A stretch of DNA of 7,459 nt from Treponema sp. (GTDB lineage Bacteria; Spirochaetota; Spirochaetia; Treponematales; Breznakiellaceae): NCBI GenBank assembly GCA_031258265.1, contig JAIRNB010000301.1, positions 1 through 7,459 on the forward strand, in the 5' to 3' direction. Each line of letters opens with the position of its first letter. Position 1 is the stretch's first letter. The notes beneath the pieces were generated by a model. That model was not told the DNA's origin, ran no database searches, and saw only the letters and a list, made by a program, of their open reading frames with translations. Below are positions 5,295 to 7,459 of the stretch, one piece after another. Position numbers and translations under genes: made by a program.

Positions 5295-6146
5295 TTAGCC
5301 CTTTATCGCCCCGCTGGTTAAACCCTGGATGTAAAATTTTTGTAAAAGGATAAAGATAAGAATTACCGGTATCACCGCAAACATAGAACCGGCCATAAGG
5401 ACATTCCACTGCTTAAAGGCCGACTGATCCAGGTACATCACCGCCATTTGGAGGGTAAACTTTTCCCGGGACCGGAGGATGATCATGGGCCAGCGGATGC
5501 CGTTCCAGGAACCGATAAAATTCATTACCGCGATGGTGCCGATCACCGGCAGGGCCAGGGGAAGGTATATCTGACCGTAGATTCTGAACACGCTGCAGCC
5601 GTCAATTTTGGCGGCCTCGTAAAGCTCGCCGGACATGGAGCGGAAGTAGTTGCGGAACAGAAACACCGCAAAGGGGGCGGAACCGTTGATTATTGGCAGG
5701 ACGAGGCCCACAAAGGTGTTGCTGAGGCCCAGGGCCACCATGTTCAGGTACAGGGGAATCTGCACCGTAAGGCCCGGGACCAGCATAAGGGCGATAAAGA
5801 ACGTAAATACTACTTTGTTACCCTTAAAGTTGATCCTGGCCAGGGCGAAACCCATCATGGAATAGAGAAGAATCACCGCCGCCACCGTAACGGTGCTTAC
5901 CGTCATGGAATTCATAAAATACTGGAAAAAGTTCAGTTTTCCCCATACTTCGGCGTAGGTTTCAAAGTGCAGCTGCCCGGAGGGAAACATGGTGGCGGGA
6001 TTAGCGAGGGCTTCCTGTCTGTTTTTTAGGGAAGTCCCCGCCATCCAGAGGAAGGGGTAAAGGCAGGCCGCGGCGTAAAGGATAAGCACGGCGTGTTTTA
6101 CTATGAACAAAAAAACGGAAAGGGGGCTTTGTTTCTTTTTTCCCAT
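5295..6146 (-). CDS. Carbohydrate ABC transporter permease, MalG type
   Basis: This 283-residue inner-membrane protein is one of the two channel subunits of a carbohydrate (CUT1) ABC importer. Six hydrophobic segments are visible, at about residues 12-36, 80-103, 111-133, 141-165, 193-214 and 248-270. The cytoplasmic EAA loop that contacts the ATPase is intact: E177-A-A, G183, I193 and L195-P196 fit the EAA-x3-G-x9-I-x-LP pattern. The TSLKN stretch after the first segment is also typical of MalG-type subunits. The start has AAGGAGG at 6153-6159 with a six-base spacer, and this site overlaps the stop codon of the upstream permease, so the two subunits are probably made in a coupled way. The substrate is not readable from this subunit; the epimerase downstream suggests a sugar or polyol. 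Confidence 0.95.
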   Translation of the reverse strand: MGKKKQSPLSVFLFIVKHAVLILYAAACLYPFLWMAGTSLKNRQEALANPATMFPSGQLHFETYAEVWGKLNFFQYFMNSMTVSTVTVAAVILLYSMMGFALARINFKGNKVVFTFFIALMLVPGLTVQIPLYLNMVALGLSNTFVGLVLPIINGSAPFAVFLFRNYFRSMSGELYEAAKIDGCSVFRIYGQIYLPLALPVIGTIAVMNFIGSWNGIRWPMIILRSREKFTLQMAVMYLDQSAFKQWNVLMAGSMFAVIPVILIFILLQKFYIQGLTSGAIKG

Positions 6147-6157
6147 ACCGGGCCTCC

Positions 6158-7069
6158 TTAATTGTCGCTGTTGAATCCCCTCATGCTCAGGATAGATAAA
6201 ACCAGAGTCATAAGAAACACCGTCCAGCCCATGGCGCTTACCTCACCATAGGCGTTATCGGTAAAGGCCCGGGCGTACATCAGGGTCCCCACCACATCGG
6301 TGGAACCCCCCGGCCCTCCCATGGTCATGACCCAGACATTCTCAAACATCTGGAAGGCCCCGTTAAGCTGCTGGATGATAACAATGATGGTCATGGGCTT
6401 AAGGAGGGGCCAGGTGATCCGCCAGAGCTGCTGGAATTTATTGGCCCCGTCAATGGCGGCGGCTTCGTAGAGGGTTTCGTCGATATTGGCCAGCCCCGCA
6501 TAGTACAGCATCATGGTGCCGGGTATGGCGCTCCAGATCACCGTAATAATGATCCCCGTCAAAGCGGTATTGGGGTCCCCGAACATCCCCTGGCGGACTA
6601 CAAAAAAATTGAGCCCCAGGCCGCGCATCAGGGCGTTCAAAAAACCCTTGGCGTTAAACAGGCCCTGCCAGGCGTAGAATACCCCCACACCGGAGGCGAC
6701 CATGGGGATAAAATAGATGGTACGGTAAATGGCCGCCCGTTTGGTGTTTGTTACCACAAAGGCCAGGATCAGGGAAATGGGCACGATAAAAATGATCGAG
6801 AAAAGACCTATTTGGAAATTACGCAGAAGGCTGGCCCAGAAACGCTGGGTCCTGATGGGATTCCCCCCGCTCAAAAAGAAGTGAAAATTCTGCAGGCCGA
6901 TAAAACGGGCGGTACCAAAAAAATCCACCCCCGACCAGTTGTAAAAACTAAGGAAAATCGAAAAAAGCACGCTAAAAAGGCCAATGGATAAGAACAGGAT
7001 AAGCCCCGGCAGGCAGAAAAGATAGCCGTTTACCGTATCCCTTAATTCCATTTTGCTCCATTTGCGCAT
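6158..7069 (-). CDS. Carbohydrate ABC transporter permease, MalF/UgpA type
   Basis: This 303-residue inner-membrane protein is the partner channel subunit of the same CUT1-type importer. Hydrophobic segments lie at about 15-43, 88-106, 113-135, 168-190, 222-240 and 280-297. The EAA loop E202-A-A, G208, I218 and P221 is present, with W220 replacing the usual leucine. The MTMGGPGGSTDVVGTLMY stretch near 248-265 is conserved in MalF-type subunits. The frame is open to an ATG at 7111, but that start falls at the end of the terminator T tract and has no good ribosome site. The ATG at 7069 has GGGAGG at 7076-7081 with a six-base spacer and gives a normal family N-terminus, so it was chosen. The solute-binding protein gene lies 90 bases upstream and the MalG-type gene starts 11 bases after this stop. 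Confidence 0.94.
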   Translation of the reverse strand: MRKWSKMELRDTVNGYLFCLPGLILFLSIGLFSVLFSIFLSFYNWSGVDFFGTARFIGLQNFHFFLSGGNPIRTQRFWASLLRNFQIGLFSIIFIVPISLILAFVVTNTKRAAIYRTIYFIPMVASGVGVFYAWQGLFNAKGFLNALMRGLGLNFFVVRQGMFGDPNTALTGIIITVIWSAIPGTMMLYYAGLANIDETLYEAAAIDGANKFQQLWRITWPLLKPMTIIVIIQQLNGAFQMFENVWVMTMGGPGGSTDVVGTLMYARAFTDNAYGEVSAMGWTVFLMTLVLSILSMRGFNSDN

Positions 7070-7075
7070 GAGACA

Positions 7076-7081
7076 CCTCCC
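7076..7081 (-). promoter_or_regulatory. Ribosome binding site deciding the MalF-type permease start
   Basis: GGGAGG on the minus strand lies six bases before the ATG at 7069. It is a strong Shine-Dalgarno match and argues against the upstream in-frame ATG at 7111. Confidence 0.85.
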
Positions 7082-7111
7082 GGCCAGGATTACCGCACCA
7101 ACACGGTTCAT

Positions 7112-7145
7112 AAAACAAAAACCTGCCCGCGGTAAAGCGGACAGG
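7112..7145 (-). terminator. Rho-independent terminator or attenuator after the solute-binding protein gene
   Basis: On the minus strand CCTGTCCGC (7145-7137) pairs with GCGGGCAGG (7130-7122) as nine pairs including one G-U, around a six-base loop TTTACC. TTTTTGTTTT follows (7121-7112). This is a well-formed intrinsic terminator shape in the 90-base gap between binding-protein and permease genes. Since the permeases have no visible promoter of their own, partial read-through is likely, giving more binding protein than channel. Confidence 0.8.
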
Positions 7146-7159
7146 CTGTAACGGTGTTT

Positions 7160-7459
7160 TTACTGATTCCCGCTGGCCCACTGGGCGGCTATGTTCTTAT
7201 CGTAATTTGCCGCCGCCTGTTCCGCGCTTATTTCTCCTATCAGAATCCGCTGCATATCCTTGTAAAGTTCCTCATGGGCAAGACGCCGGCCAACACTATC
7301 CGGCCAGTCATCAACAATGGTGGTAACGGATTTTTCGTTTACCAGGCTGTTGTACATGCTGAGGATGGCGGGTGAAAGCTTTGACAGGGCTGTGGAATCC
7401 AGTTTCCCCGAGGGGATAAGGTAGGCGGCGTTACAGAGGGCCGCGATTCCATCGGGGTC
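7160..7459 (-). CDS. Extracellular solute-binding protein of ABC importer, C-terminal part
   Basis: Only the last 99 residues are in the window; the gene continues past the right edge, so its start, signal peptide and most of the ligand pocket are not visible. The frame stays open from the edge to TAA at 7160-7162. The C-terminal segment with ILIGEISAEQAAANYDK followed by a short polar end is characteristic of family 1 carbohydrate-binding proteins, where a final helix carries this Gly-x-x-Ser/Thr-x-Glu-x-Ala pattern. Position directly upstream of MalF- and MalG-type permeases supports the call. The full protein is expected to be exported, probably as a lipoprotein, and to deliver a sugar or polyol to the channel; this is inference from the family. 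The substrate is unknown. Confidence 0.85.
   Translation of the reverse strand, partial: DPDGIAALCNAAYLIPSGKLDSTALSKLSPAILSMYNSLVNEKSVTTIVDDWPDSVGRRLAHEELYKDMQRILIGEISAEQAAANYDKNIAAQWASGNQ

Noticed and set aside
4009..5298. A 429-codon open frame on the plus strand.
   Set aside because: It lies opposite the epimerase gene, whose minus-strand product has clear family motifs and a strong ribosome site. The plus frame shows no recognisable domain and runs on through spacers, as expected for an antisense shadow in GC-rich DNA.
5448..6029. A 193-codon plus-strand frame opposite the MalG-type permease.
   Set aside because: Its His- and Gly-rich translation is the antisense of membrane-segment codons. 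The minus strand carries an intact EAA motif and a strong ribosome site.

Overview
The window is a bacterial chromosome segment in which every credible gene lies on the minus strand, so it reads right to left. By eye it has moderately high GC, strong AGGAGG-type Shine-Dalgarno sites before most genes and tight intergenic spacing. The mix of a carbohydrate ABC importer, a TIM-barrel sugar isomerase/epimerase, a PHP hydrolase, an XRE-cupin regulator, an acyl-CoA synthetase and a bacteriohemerythrin suggests an anaerobe or microaerophile that imports carbohydrates. A Treponema-like gut spirochaete or a clostridial relative would fit. This is an impression; no rRNA or lineage marker is present to prove it.

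Unit 1 (7459 down to 4135) is a carbohydrate import and catabolism module. It starts with the C-terminal 99 residues of an extracellular solute-binding protein cut by the window edge. A hairpin plus U-rich tract (7112-7145) follows, probably a partial terminator that keeps the binding protein more abundant than the channel. Next come two membrane permeases of MalF and MalG type, 11 bases apart. A 167-base spacer with a perfect 20-bp inverted repeat leads to a xylose-isomerase-like TIM-barrel protein that probably acts on the imported sugar or polyol. No ATPase gene is visible, so it lies outside the window or is a shared MsiK-type ATPase.

The spacer 3686-4134 (449 bases) separates the two units. 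It has no convincing gene. Its right half is G-rich on the plus strand, with two G-quadruplex-type motifs, an 18-base perfect palindrome touching the epimerase stop codon, and a further long inverted repeat. Its left half holds a terminator-like hairpin oriented to the plus strand and a possible promoter placed so close to the next start codon that the mRNA might be leaderless.

Unit 2 (3685 down to 33) is a compact four-gene cluster: PHP-domain metallohydrolase, XRE-cupin regulator, medium-chain-type acyl-CoA synthetase and bacteriohemerythrin. Gaps are 17 and 13 bases, and the last two genes overlap by ATGA. The regulator probably senses a small molecule, perhaps a carboxylic acid or acyl product, and controls the synthetase. 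The hemerythrin would add an O2-binding di-iron protein co-expressed with acid activation.

I found no CRISPR array, tRNA, rRNA, transposase or obvious defence system. The most interesting points are the PHP/XRE-cupin/acyl-CoA synthetase/hemerythrin linkage and the structured spacers. Neither is clear evidence of a wholly new system.
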